Shown here piece by piece: positions 1 to 8,375 of a DNA stretch of 64,000 bases. Below the pieces are notes generated by a model. The model was not told the origin of the DNA and ran no database searches. It saw only the letters and a program-made list of their open reading frames with translations. Position numbers and translations under genes: made by a program. The stretch lies in assembly GCA_024684435.1 (NCBI GenBank), contig JAIKWV010000013.1, positions 1-64,000 on the forward strand, read 5' to 3'. Positions within the stretch are counted from its first letter, which is position 1, and every line of letters begins with the position of its first letter. The DNA comes from Clostridiales bacterium (GTDB lineage: Bacteria > Bacillota > Clostridia > Oscillospirales > Acutalibacteraceae).

Positions 1-4
1 CCAT
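1..4 (-). CDS. Start codon of a gene leaving the left edge
   Basis: On the minus strand an ATG at 4..2 is preceded by GGGAGG with an 8-base spacer, and a good promoter lies about 55 bases further upstream. Only the start codon is inside the window, so nothing can be said about the product. Confidence 0.4.
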
Positions 5-57
5 TTTGAATGCCTCCCTTTATTTTGTAGTTTGTGCAGTTGGCAGACCGCACGTCT

Positions 58-86
58 ATTCTATAAAGGGATTATTTTTTATTCAA
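58..86 (-). promoter_or_regulatory. Promoter of the left-edge gene
   Basis: On the minus strand TTGAAT (86..81) and TAGAAT (63..58) are separated by exactly 17 bases, a sigma-A type promoter. It points at the GGGAGG-ATG at the window edge. Confidence 0.5.
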
Positions 87-103
87 CTATTTAATTCTTA
101 CCG

Positions 104-128
104 AACCACGCGTCTAACGCGTGGTTTT
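104..128 (+). terminator. Hairpin, probable terminator
   Basis: Perfect 9-bp inverted repeat AACCACGCG / CGCGTGGTT with a 5-base loop, followed by a short T run. No plus-strand gene ends here within the window, so it may belong to the repeat element that starts just after it. Confidence 0.45.
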
Positions 129-130
129 CA

Positions 131-441
131 GATACAAAAAAGAAGAACGCCTATTGTATCCAAATAAGCGTTCTTCTATGGCAAATGACTCCAATATGGA
201 TACCAACTGCACCCCATAGCTTTGAAAAGCTCTTGAAACAAATTACTTTTCAGCTTCTTGCACACGATTAAATTTCGAGCCTGACCGGACGGATTTCTCT
301 TTCTGGTCAGGCTCTCCTTTGTCCTATGTCGTTTTGCGTTAGTTTGTCAATTAGTAATCGTTTGCAAGATGGGGTGTATTCGTGTGCGAGATGAGTAATC
401 GTTTACGAGATGGGTAATCGTGTGCAATGAACCCCGTATCC
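131..441. repeat. Left ~300-bp island-flanking direct repeat
   Basis: This block is repeated in the same order and orientation at 13497-13792. Shared landmarks are the palindrome GAAGAACGC...GCGTTCTTC, a TGCACCCCA tract, TTGCACACGATTA (258-270), the hairpin GAGCCTGACC...GGTCAGGCTC, and TAATCGTGTGCAA (415-427). Bases 350-440 hold degenerate tandem units of about 20 bases beginning TAATCGTTTGCAAGATG. No coding sequence is apparent. Confidence 0.7.
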
Positions 442-481
442 TCAACGTCAGTCTGATTGATAACTATGCATACCACATTAC

Positions 482-1525
482 TCATATTGTCTTACGAATA
501 TAGTATGTTGACCGTCCACCACCGCGCTTTTCGATTTCGCCGCTCTCACAGAGCGCTCGCAGATGGCGTTCAACCGATGTGGCACTCATGGACATAACAA
601 TCTCGGCTATTTCAGCCTTCGTAAACTTACCGATCTTTGTTTTTACTGCGTTGCGCACGGTATCCAGAGGAGATGTGGCAACGAGCTCCATTCGTTCCTC
701 GAAATCACGGTAGGCAGCAATGATCGTTCCCAACAGGTATTTGATAAAAGCCGTGGGATCATCCTCGCCTTCGTGCCAGCCGGCCTGCGAAGCCTCCAGC
801 GCGTCGTAATAGCTCTCTTTCGTCCGGGCGATCTTGGCTTCCAGCGAGATATATTTTCCGATCTCATATCCGCAGCGGTAAAGCAGCAGCGTTGTCAGTA
901 GGCGCGACATCCTACCGTTTCCGTCGATGAATGGGTGGATGCAGAGGAAGTCGTGGATAAAACACGGGATAATCAGCAATGGGTCCACATTGCCTTCTCC
1001 GACGGCGAAGTTATAAGCGTCACATAGCTCGCGCATCGCTTCCGGTGTTTCATACGGCGCGAGAGGGGTAAACAGCGCATATGTTCTTCCGTCCGCCGTA
1101 GTGGCACTGATATAGTTCTGCACATTCTTGAAAGAACCACCGAACGCGCTGTCGGTATGGTTGAACATGATCTTGTGGACCTGTAGGATATAGTTGGGCG
1201 TCAGAGGGATATACTCGAAATTCTCGTGCACCGTGTTCAGCGCGTCACGGTAGCCGGCAATCTCTTTCTCGTCGCGGGTGCGCGGCGTCGTCTTCTCGCG
1301 CATGAGCTGTCGCAGGCGCGTATCCGTCGTGCGGATCCCTTCAATCTCGTTGGAGGACTCCGTGCTCTGAATCCTTGCGATCTCGATCAGTTTTGTAGCG
1401 TCACCAGGTTTTTGCCGCAGGTACAACGTCTGCTTTCCCTTCAGCTCATGTATCTGGGAAAGATAACCTATGATTTCATTGTCCCATGTCTTATCTTTCA
1501 GAAACCCGTAATCAAATCTCCGCAT
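482..1525 (-). CDS. Fic family protein with C-terminal winged helix
   Basis: Fic-fold AMP transferase of 347 residues. The catalytic motif HPFIDGNGRMSR lies at about residues 197-208 and matches HxFx(D/E)GNGRxxR, so the protein should be able to transfer AMP to a hydroxyl of a target. The N-terminal SNEIEG (58-63) fits the (S/T)xxxE(G/N) inhibitory helix of self-inhibited class II Fic proteins. The last ~55 residues look like a winged helix-turn-helix (TSVERHLRALCESGEIEKRG), suggesting DNA binding. I chose ATG 1525 over GTG 1534 because GAGG lies 8 bases upstream of it and the N-terminus then matches the paralogue at 11692-12750 (MRRF versus MRDF). It has its own promoter and lies at the outer edge of the restriction-modification block. 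The target protein is unknown. Confidence 0.88.
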   Translation of the reverse strand: MRRFDYGFLKDKTWDNEIIGYLSQIHELKGKQTLYLRQKPGDATKLIEIARIQSTESSNEIEGIRTTDTRLRQLMREKTTPRTRDEKEIAGYRDALNTVHENFEYIPLTPNYILQVHKIMFNHTDSAFGGSFKNVQNYISATTADGRTYALFTPLAPYETPEAMRELCDAYNFAVGEGNVDPLLIIPCFIHDFLCIHPFIDGNGRMSRLLTTLLLYRCGYEIGKYISLEAKIARTKESYYDALEASQAGWHEGEDDPTAFIKYLLGTIIAAYRDFEERMELVATSPLDTVRNAVKTKIGKFTKAEIAEIVMSMSATSVERHLRALCESGEIEKRGGGRSTYYIRKTI

Positions 1526-1553
1526 TTCCTTCACCTCGTTTTTATTCTCATCA

Positions 1554-1597
1554 ATTATAGCTTATATGACGAGAATAATCAAGAGCTTGATGCAATT
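1554..1597 (-). promoter_or_regulatory. Promoter and operator-like site of fic gene 1
   Basis: On the minus strand TTGATT (1582..1577), a 17-base spacer and TATAAT (1559..1554) form a strong promoter. AATTGCATC (1597..1589) sits just upstream of the -35 box. The same 9-mer flanks the promoter of the second fic gene, which suggests a common repressor, perhaps the winged-helix part of the Fic proteins themselves. Confidence 0.6.
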
Positions 1598-1680
1598 ATC
1601 TCTTCGACCATCTTCGATAGTTTCACCGATCCTCGCCTTGAAAGGGCATCTTCCACAACTTAGAGGTAAGAAAAGGTGCA

Positions 1681-3252
1681 TTACAGACGAACACCGTGCC
1701 TACGAATTCCTTTTGCTATGACCGACGTCACGCTTTGCAACTGCGGAGTGTATATCTCGCCGTTTAAGATCAGCTGCTCGACCTTCAGTTTTTCAAGCTC
1801 GTTTTCGGGTACGGAGTACGGGTCAGCCGACAGTATGACCATATCGGCAACTTTTCCCACCTCAAGCGAGCCGCGTTCTTTTTCATCAAAAGTCGCATAA
1901 TAGCCGTTGTACGTTGCCATACGCAGCGCCTCTCTGACGCTGACGGACTGCTCGGGATTGGAGTGATTTACCGCCTTGGCGATCCACATCACGGGATCGG
2001 GATCAGTACACGGTGCGTCGCTGCCGAAAGATACGATGCAGCCGCGCTCCATGAAACTTCTTATGGGATTAAGTTTCGCGTTGCGTTCGCTTCCCAAAAG
2101 CTCTTGTGTATATGAGGACGGTTCCTGACGCCAATTGTCAAACGCGATCTGCATAGGGATCTGGATATGATACTTTTCGCAGATCTCCATACCCTCCTCA
2201 GTGGGCAGGCAGGCATGAATGATACCGTGACGGTGATCTTCCCGCGGCGTATCATCAAGCGCCGCTTTCAGCGCTCTTGTTGCCTGATCAAAGGCTCTGT
2301 CCCCTATTGCGTGCATCTCGATCTGAAGCCCCATGCGGTTGGCCTCGATGCAGAACTTCGTTACCTGTTCATCACTATAATACAACACACCGCAGTTGGA
2401 CGGATCGTTTGCGTAAGGCTCGTTCATCGCCGCATCCTGCGACCCGAAGCAACCGTCCAGCGCGCAGGCGAAACAGCCGCCGATACGGGAAAGATTTCTT
2501 GCCCGCGCGACGCCCGGCTTCATTGATTGCGGGAATATCCTCACCTGATAGCCGTTTTGCAGACTCCTTGCAAACCAGCTTTCCATAGAGATATCCATAT
2601 TCAGCGCAAACCCAACGCCGCTGACGCTGTGGATCATTCCTATTCCGCGTCCGGCTTCATAATCTATCGCCTTCTGCATATTCGCAATGAGCTCCGGTAT
2701 TGACAACGAATTGGTTATATAATCCGAAACAGCGAAGAACGCCTCTTGATTCATTTCTCCCGTTTCCGGGTGATATCCGCGAAGCTTCCTGATTTTTTGC
2801 GGGAGCTTTTTGAGCAGAGCCGTGTTGACCACACAGGCGTGGCCGTCGTATTTGACCATAAACAGCGGCTTGCCAAACGTCACCTCGTCAAGCTCTTCTC
2901 TGCTGATAAGACGACCCTCGGCGACCGAGTAAGGCGAAGCGCCGAAAGCGATAAGCACCTTGCTCTCCGCGGTACTTGCGAACTCTTTTATCATGCTCAG
3001 GATCTCCTCATTAGAAGCGGCTTCCATCACATTCAAACCCGCATGAAACGCGGAAAAGGACGCCATGTGCTGATGCGTATCCGCGAAGGACGGTATAAGC
3101 GCCCTGTCCCCCAGCTCAACAAGCTCAGCATCTTTATATTGCTCCGGGAGCGTATCTCCAACAAACAGAATCCTCCCTTTGTCCTCAACAAGATAATTGT
3201 TCACGTCATCATTTTTGTTGACCGTCAGAATTTTTCCGTGATATATCTTCAT
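1681..3252 (-). CDS. YtcJ-like amidohydrolase
   Basis: Metal-dependent amidohydrolase of 523 residues, close to the usual size of the amidohydrolase-3 (YtcJ / N-substituted formamide deformylase-like) group. It has the metal-binding HxH of strand 1 (DTHQHM, near residue 60), a histidine in EMHAIGDRA, a further histidine in GIIHACLP, and the late aspartate in FGSDAPCTDPDP. No signal peptide is visible, so it is probably cytosolic. It lies 51 bases downstream of hsdR on the same strand and could be cotranscribed, although nothing in restriction biology requires it. The substrate cannot be inferred from sequence. Confidence 0.85.
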   Translation of the reverse strand: MKIYHGKILTVNKNDDVNNYLVEDKGRILFVGDTLPEQYKDAELVELGDRALIPSFADTHQHMASFSAFHAGLNVMEAASNEEILSMIKEFASTAESKVLIAFGASPYSVAEGRLISREELDEVTFGKPLFMVKYDGHACVVNTALLKKLPQKIRKLRGYHPETGEMNQEAFFAVSDYITNSLSIPELIANMQKAIDYEAGRGIGMIHSVSGVGFALNMDISMESWFARSLQNGYQVRIFPQSMKPGVARARNLSRIGGCFACALDGCFGSQDAAMNEPYANDPSNCGVLYYSDEQVTKFCIEANRMGLQIEMHAIGDRAFDQATRALKAALDDTPREDHRHGIIHACLPTEEGMEICEKYHIQIPMQIAFDNWRQEPSSYTQELLGSERNAKLNPIRSFMERGCIVSFGSDAPCTDPDPVMWIAKAVNHSNPEQSVSVREALRMATYNGYYATFDEKERGSLEVGKVADMVILSADPYSVPENELEKLKVEQLILNGEIYTPQLQSVTSVIAKGIRRHGVRL

Positions 3253-3303
3253 TTTTATCGCTCCTTTTTGAAATCAACAGCTAACATAGAAGGGTAATTA
3301 AAT

Positions 3304-6300
3304 TTAAGCTATCAGCGCGTTTTTATTTACTCGTTCAATTGCCTTTCTGATGCCCAACCATACAGACATATCTGTAAATATTTCAACGACACTTCCCTGG
3401 TCAGTAAACGGCGGCTCCTGCAGCACCGAAAGATCTTTCAGCAACCCGTTGTGAACAATGTATTCCACAATTTGATTGACAAAATATATTTGTCTGCTGT
3501 CAAGGTTTGCATCATTCAGATACTCTGCGAACGCTTCCTTTGCCGCGTTCATATCAAGACCGACGATCTCACGCACAAATTCACCAAGGGGTTTTTGCCC
3601 GTATTCCGCTTCGTAATCCTGCTTGGTGCCGACTTCACTCCAAAGTATGGTTTCGAGCGCTTTAACGTCTTCTGCCGAAAGCGGCACATTGCCTTTCAGC
3701 TTTGCAATCACAGCGTTATCCTGATGCTGTTTGATATAAAACTCTGCTTTCGCTTTATAGTTCTTCAGGTCATCGTTCTCAAGCTCGGATTCTTTCCAGT
3801 CAATGGAGAGAATATCGTCGTCAAAATTCGTGTCATAGCGGATCTTAACTATGGGGATATATTTCATCAGATCACGCAGATTTTCACGGATGTATTCAAA
3901 TTCGTTGATCCCGGCGGTATCAAAATAGTCCGTATGCAGTATTTTGTCGATCAAATCAGCCTGCGCCATGATCTCCGGAATATTTGCAACGTTTGCCACA
4001 GCCGCGACCTTTTTAAATAAATCCTTGCGATATCTGCCGTATTTCTTGCCGGCAAGGTAGGCAAGCTCAATGCCATACATCAGCGCGTCGAAGCGCACGG
4101 CTTTGGCGTCGTCTTCATCGGGGATGATAAGCGGCGCCAATTCCTGTCCGATGATCAGCGTGTCTTCATATGTAAGCGCCTGATAATTGTCGGGATTTGA
4201 ATACAATTCAACGTATTTCAGATGCTGGCGCACGGCAAAGTTTTCTTTGTTAAGCTCCCGCACCTTGCGCACCATATCGTCAACGAGGGATTTTCGGAAT
4301 GCGATCAGTTCCTCCGTCTGATAAGCCAGATCCTGCAGTTTGAAAACGATCTGGGATTTCAAATGGAAGATCGCGCCCTGCAGAGCGATCATATTTGCAG
4401 TCGGTTTGCCTTTGTTCATGCGGAAAAATTCAAAGTTGCCGCAGAAATCAAAGATATAAAATTTTTCCTTATCCTTGCCGTCCAGCAGCGTGGGGCAAAG
4501 GCGAGTGCCGCGCCCGATCATCTGCCAGAATTTCGCCTTGCTCATCACCTTTTTGAAAAATACAAGGTTCAGCACTTCCGGCACGTCAATGCCGGTATCC
4601 AGCATATCCACCGAAATGGCGATCTGCGGCAGTTTCTTCGGGTCAGAGAATTCGTCGATGGCGCTCTGTGCATAGGTCATATAGTTGTCAATAACCTTTG
4701 CAAAGCCGGGAAGATACGGATATTCTTTGCCGAAGATCTCGAGGATCTTTTCAGCGTGGGTGTGGTTTTTCGCAAATATAATCGTCTTGCCGAGCTTTTC
4801 GCCGTAGTCGATCTTCAAGCCGTTTTCCATCAGAATGTGAAGCACCTCGCGGATCGTGTCTTCGTTGAAGATCCATTCGTTCAGCGCGGAGGAAGCGATA
4901 CTGTCAGGCAGCTCGCCGCTTTCATCTTTAAACGTATTTTCATAAGCCTCTTTATCCTCGTCGGAAAGCTCGTCGTACACGATGCCCTGCTCTATGAATT
5001 TAAGCCTCGTTTCCACCGACATAAAATCGACCAGATAACCGTCCCTGACCGCCTGCGCCAGTTCGTAGCCGTAAGTCGGCACGCCGTTTTCAAGCTCAAA
5101 GACTTCATATGTATTCTTGTCGATATCGTCCTTGGGTGTGGCGGTCAGACCCACCAGCGGCGCGTCAAAATAATTGAAAATGTCGCGGTACTTGTTATAA
5201 ATGGAGCGGTGCGCTTCGTCGCAGATGACAAGATCAAAGTGTCCAACGGTGAACAGCTTGCCCTTGTCGTCCTTTGCCGTATCGATAACGTTCATCATTG
5301 TCTGATATGTGGAAAAAACGCAGTGCGCCGTGTAATTGTCCTTTTCCTCGCAGAGGTTTGTCACAGACAAATCGGGCAGGAGATTTGTGAAATTACGCTT
5401 GGCCTGCGTCACAAGGGAATTGCGATCCGCAAGGAACAGAATGTTTTTAACCCAGCCGTGCTGAAGCAAAACGTCGCATAGCTCGATCACCGTGCGGGTC
5501 TTGCCGGAACCTGTGGCCATAACAAGCAGAGCCTTGCGGCGGTTCTTCTCGCCAAATGCGCCGCAGACCGCCTTGATCGCGCCTTCCTGATAATACCGTC
5601 CGGCGATACTCTTGTTTATCATAACATGGGCGAGGCTTGTCCTCATGGTCTGCAGATTAAAGAGTTTTTCAAGGTCGCGTTTGGAGTAAACCGAGGCCAC
5701 TTTTCTTTCGGGATACAGATTATCCTGAATCCTTGTATCAAAGCCGTTGCTCAGGAAGATAACCGGGCGGCGGCCGTACTGCTTTTCAAGAAGATCGGCG
5801 TAGAGCTTCGCCTGCTGGCGGCCTTTGGCAACGTCCACGCAGGTGCGTTTTGCCTCCAGGACCGCAAGGGCTCTGCCGTCGTCGCCGTAAAGCACATAAT
5901 CGGCATAACCCACCTCGGAGTTGTTGGGCATACCCGGCAGCTCAACCTCATTAAGCCAGTCTTTACCCTCCACCCAGCCGGCGTCCTGAAGCATAAAGTC
6001 AATATAAATTTTGCGGGTCTTGTATTCGGAAAGCTCCAGGGGCTTCGGCACATAGGTCTGCTGCTGCTCGGCGCGGCGGGCGGAAAGCTCCGCCTTCATC
6101 GATTTGTTTTCTTCGATCAGCGCGGCAAGGTCGATATCCGAGTCCGGGACAAAGGAGAGCGCCTCCTGGGGAGTGAGGGTCAGGAGGGTTTTGTCAAACT
6201 TCCGCTCGGTGTATTCGTCCGCATAGAAATACGCCACCAGGTCAAGGAAATAATACAGGTTTTCCAGGCACAGTTCCGCCTGTTCCACGGTGACCTTTTT

Positions 6301-6597
6301 CCCCGCGTGGGCGACGCTGTTGCCCACCTTGCGGATGAAATCCATCCTGCGCCAGATATCAATGCCCACGATGTCCTTGAATTTTTCATCGTTCATCAGG
6401 GCAACGAGGGTATCCTGATAGGGCATTACAAGGTCGCGGTCAATGGAGTACATCCACTTGACGGCAAACTCCATCGCCCTGCGGCAGTTAAGCACACAGG
6501 AGTCAACGTCAATATACAGGATGTTTTCGGCGGCAATGGCTACTTCGGCAAATTTTCCGAAACGCTTGTCCTTTTTCAAAAAATCAAAGTTGGTCAT
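3304..6597 (-). CDS. hsdR: Type I restriction enzyme R subunit
   Basis: Motor and nuclease subunit of a type I restriction-modification complex of 1097 residues. Domain order, with residues counted from the upstream GTG: DUF4145/HEPN-like N-terminus (about 15-130, with RKVGNSVAHAG), a PD-(D/E)xK nuclease (YADYV near 235, ExK in LEAKR near 251-253), then a superfamily 2 helicase with Walker A ATGSGKT (364-370) and DEAH (463-466), a helicase C lobe with MIGRGTRLCP, and an EcoEI-type C-terminal region. ATG 6597 was chosen because AAGGTG lies 6 bases upstream; ATG 6603 and GTG 6606 lack a spaced ribosome-binding site. The matching HsdM and HsdS lie upstream on the same strand, separated by a HEPN gene, a DUF559 gene and repeats. 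No frameshift is visible. Confidence 0.95.
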   Translation of the reverse strand: MTNFDFLKKDKRFGKFAEVAIAAENILYIDVDSCVLNCRRAMEFAVKWMYSIDRDLVMPYQDTLVALMNDEKFKDIVGIDIWRRMDFIRKVGNSVAHAGKKVTVEQAELCLENLYYFLDLVAYFYADEYTERKFDKTLLTLTPQEALSFVPDSDIDLAALIEENKSMKAELSARRAEQQQTYVPKPLELSEYKTRKIYIDFMLQDAGWVEGKDWLNEVELPGMPNNSEVGYADYVLYGDDGRALAVLEAKRTCVDVAKGRQQAKLYADLLEKQYGRRPVIFLSNGFDTRIQDNLYPERKVASVYSKRDLEKLFNLQTMRTSLAHVMINKSIAGRYYQEGAIKAVCGAFGEKNRRKALLVMATGSGKTRTVIELCDVLLQHGWVKNILFLADRNSLVTQAKRNFTNLLPDLSVTNLCEEKDNYTAHCVFSTYQTMMNVIDTAKDDKGKLFTVGHFDLVICDEAHRSIYNKYRDIFNYFDAPLVGLTATPKDDIDKNTYEVFELENGVPTYGYELAQAVRDGYLVDFMSVETRLKFIEQGIVYDELSDEDKEAYENTFKDESGELPDSIASSALNEWIFNEDTIREVLHILMENGLKIDYGEKLGKTIIFAKNHTHAEKILEIFGKEYPYLPGFAKVIDNYMTYAQSAIDEFSDPKKLPQIAISVDMLDTGIDVPEVLNLVFFKKVMSKAKFWQMIGRGTRLCPTLLDGKDKEKFYIFDFCGNFEFFRMNKGKPTANMIALQGAIFHLKSQIVFKLQDLAYQTEELIAFRKSLVDDMVRKVRELNKENFAVRQHLKYVELYSNPDNYQALTYEDTLIIGQELAPLIIPDEDDAKAVRFDALMYGIELAYLAGKKYGRYRKDLFKKVAAVANVANIPEIMAQADLIDKILHTDYFDTAGINEFEYIRENLRDLMKYIPIVKIRYDTNFDDDILSIDWKESELENDDLKNYKAKAEFYIKQHQDNAVIAKLKGNVPLSAEDVKALETILWSEVGTKQDYEAEYGQKPLGEFVREIVGLDMNAAKEAFAEYLNDANLDSRQIYFVNQIVEYIVHNGLLKDLSVLQEPPFTDQGSVVEIFTDMSVWLGIRKAIERVNKNALIA

Positions 6598-6623
6598 GTG
6601 CATCACCTTGCGTTCTTTCTTTA
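6581..6623. repeat. Copy 1 of duplicated hsdR start region
   Basis: These 43 bases include the hsdR ribosome-binding site and first codons and recur almost unchanged (two mismatches) at 6982-7024, where they encode the C-terminus of the DUF559 gene. Directly beyond, at 6624-6640, comes a copy of the DUF559 ribosome-binding region otherwise found at 7366-7381. The join looks like a DUF559 cassette that has lost its body. Confidence 0.7.
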
Positions 6624-6640
6624 TGATTTTTCACCTTTCG

Positions 6641-6828
6641 CCCTCTCCGTCAATGCTTACGCATTGCCACCGTCTCGCCTGCCGGCTCGGTCGGTGCTTC
6701 TGCCTACGGCAGAGATCGCCCCCGGCGATCCGCACCCCGGAGTGAGAGGCAAGATTTGGTTGAGATTTAAAATTCTATTCTTGGCTCCCCCTTTGGGGGA
6801 GCTGTCGAGCAAAGCGAGACTGAGAGGG
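6641..6828. repeat. Palindromic element copy A (expanded)
   Basis: Begins CCCTCTCCGTC and ends GACTGAGAGGG, which form 11-base terminal inverted repeats with one mismatch. Internal hairpins include GCTCCCCC...GGGGGAGC. This copy is 188 bp, about 55 bp longer than the others, with extra small hairpins at roughly 6680-6750. It lies between hsdR and copy B. Confidence 0.75.
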
Positions 6829-6837
6829 CTCTTTTTG

Positions 6838-6965
6838 CCCTCTCCGTCACCGCCTGCGGCGGCGCCACCTCTCCCAGAGTGAGAGGCAAGATTTGGTTGA
6901 GATTTAAAATCCTATTCTTGGCTCTCCCTTTGGGAGAGCTGTCGAGCGTAGCGAGACTGAGAGGG
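6838..6965. repeat. Palindromic element copy B
   Basis: A 128-bp copy with the same CCCTCTCCGTC / GACTGAGAGGG ends, in tandem with copy A and same orientation. It separates hsdR from the DUF559 gene and can fold into several hairpins. Confidence 0.75.
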
Positions 6966-6981
6966 GTTTCCCAAAAAAAGG

Positions 6982-7024
6982 AAATCAAAGTTGGTCATGT
7001 GCATCACCTTGTATTCTTTCTTTA
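6982..7024. repeat. Copy 2 of duplicated hsdR start region
   Basis: Second copy of the 43-base segment at 6581-6623. Here it forms the last 13 codons and stop of the DUF559 gene while still containing the AAGGTG...ATG of an hsdR start. This suggests that the two genes once overlapped, stop into start. Confidence 0.7.
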
Positions 7025-7365
7025 ATTACACGGTCGATTTGTTCGCAGACTTCACAAAACTGTTTGTCAATGTCATAGTTGCTGAACCGAAGCACGAGCA
7101 ATCCGTAGGCTGAAAGGATCTGTGTCCGCTCTTTATCGTATGCCGCTCCGTCTTCGGTAAAGTGCTGAGAGCCGTCCACCTCGATAACAAGCTTTGCCTC
7201 ATGACAATAGAAGTCCACAATAAAGCTTTCGATGATACGTTGTTTATAGATTTTTACAGGGTGTTTACGCAGGAAGAGATACCAAAGCTTCCGTTCCTGC
7301 GGGGTCATGTCTTTGCGCAGTTCTTTCGCGCGAGATAACATTTTGTTGTTCTTTGGAATCGGCAT
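6985..7365 (-). CDS. DUF559 endonuclease-like protein
   Basis: Small protein of 126 residues with the DUF559 fold, related to very-short-patch-repair and PD-(D/E)xK nucleases. The N-terminal half has the family pattern TPQERKLWYLFLR. The likely metal site is D51 (IVDFYC) with E62-x-D64 in IEVDGSQH, followed by a terminal strand YGLLVLRFSNYDI. ATG 7365 is supported by AAAGGTGA seven bases upstream. It is encoded between HEPN and hsdR inside the type I operon; DUF559 proteins are commonly found near restriction and mobile loci, but its role here is unproven. Its 3' end coincides with a copy of the hsdR start region, and tandem palindromic elements lie on both sides. Confidence 0.85.
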   Translation of the reverse strand: MPIPKNNKMLSRAKELRKDMTPQERKLWYLFLRKHPVKIYKQRIIESFIVDFYCHEAKLVIEVDGSQHFTEDGAAYDKERTQILSAYGLLVLRFSNYDIDKQFCEVCEQIDRVIKERIQGDAHDQL

Positions 7366-7381
7366 GATTTTTCACCTTTCG

Positions 7382-7507
7382 CCCTCTCCGTCACCGCCTG
7401 CGGCGGCGCCACCTCTCCCAGAGTGAGAGGCAAGATTTGGTTGAGATTTAAAATCCTATTCTTGGCTCCCCCGCCGGGGGAGCTGTCAGCGAAGCTGACT
7501 GAGAGGG
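7382..7507. repeat. Palindromic element copy C
   Basis: A 126-bp copy with the usual ends, starting immediately upstream of the DUF559 ribosome-binding site. It carries the CTGTCAGCGAAGCTGACTGAG variant of the right end, which makes an extra perfect hairpin. Confidence 0.75.
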
Positions 7508-7520
7508 TTTTCTTTTCTTG

Positions 7521-7649
7521 CCCTCTCCGTCAATGCTTACGCATTGCCACCTCTCCCGAAGTGAGAGGCAAGGATATGTTGGCGCTGCGCGCATCCTAAT
7601 CTTGGCTCTCCCCTTGGGAGAGCTGTCGAGCAAAGCGAGACTGAGAGGG
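7521..7649. repeat. Palindromic element copy D
   Basis: A 129-bp copy in tandem with copy C and in the same orientation. It fills the gap between the DUF559 and HEPN genes, ending about 25 bases from the HEPN stop codon. Confidence 0.75.
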
Positions 7650-7673
7650 CTTTATAAAAATAAATATAAAATC

Positions 7674-8354
7674 CTATTTGGCATCTAATTCTTTTCTGTA
7701 CGCCTCTGCACCTTTTTCAATATAACGAATGGTTTTTTTGAAATCATCACAACCAATAAATGTTGGAAACAATGTTGAATCATTGAAATATGCGTATAGA
7801 CCATTTATTAAATTTACATTTAAAACTAAAAGTGATTCAATATCCGAAATTGAAACCGGATTATCTTTAAATAAATCATCAAAATTCACATTATTATCGG
7901 AATGGGCATAATATTTGTTTCTCAAAGTTTTGACGGAATCTATTACTGCATTATGACTATTTATTCTTTTTTTTGATTGTCTAACAAACTGAGTAATATT
8001 TTCGTATTTTTGAGTTTTTGCAGTATCATCATTTATAGTCATTATTTCATTTGCTTGTATTTCACGATTATTATCAAGCAAGTTGATTTTTCCTTTTATT
8101 GTATTTAACAATCCGTAAATTCCATTACTGTTTTGATCACTATCAAACATTTTACATATTTCTATAAGCAGAAATGATGTACAAGTGTCAAATACGCAAG
8201 TATAAAACGACGGAGATATGTTTATTAAATCCTTTTGATTATCTTTAAAATCAAGGAGTTGCTTAATAACACAAAAAGCTTGATTTGATAAAAGCATAGA
8301 TTCCGATATGCGTGTCAATCTTTCTTTGCATTCATTGTAAAAAACTACGTCCAT
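7674..8354 (-). CDS. HEPN / AbiU2-like protein
   Basis: Helical protein of 226 residues with a HEPN-type motif: R145-NKYYA-H151 in LRNKYYAHSD, fitting Rx4-6H followed by SD as in the AbiU2-type HEPN group. HEPN proteins are often metal-independent RNases that act in abortive infection or as toxins, so a growth-arrest role is plausible. No nucleotidyltransferase (MNT) antitoxin is adjacent. The gene sits between hsdS and the DUF559 gene on the same strand, 21 bases after the hsdS stop. It is visibly richer in A+T than hsdM and hsdR, as is the N-terminal half of hsdS, suggesting separate acquisition. Family assignment rests on the motif and helical pattern only. Confidence 0.65.
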   Translation of the reverse strand: MDVVFYNECKERLTRISESMLLSNQAFCVIKQLLDFKDNQKDLINISPSFYTCVFDTCTSFLLIEICKMFDSDQNSNGIYGLLNTIKGKINLLDNNREIQANEIMTINDDTAKTQKYENITQFVRQSKKRINSHNAVIDSVKTLRNKYYAHSDNNVNFDDLFKDNPVSISDIESLLVLNVNLINGLYAYFNDSTLFPTFIGCDDFKKTIRYIEKGAEAYRKELDAK

Positions 8355-8375
8355 AATCTCAACTCCTTTCTTTTA

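Noticed and set aside
5626..6882. Long plus-strand frames opposite hsdR (up to about 419 codons)
   Set aside because: They are antisense to a gene with full motif support, lack ribosome-binding sites and contain no recognisable domain; they arise from base composition.
7448..7633. Small proteins such as MLDSSPKGRAKIRM
   Set aside because: They are translations of the palindromic repeat elements outside any gene; only the copy inside hsdM is in a real reading frame.
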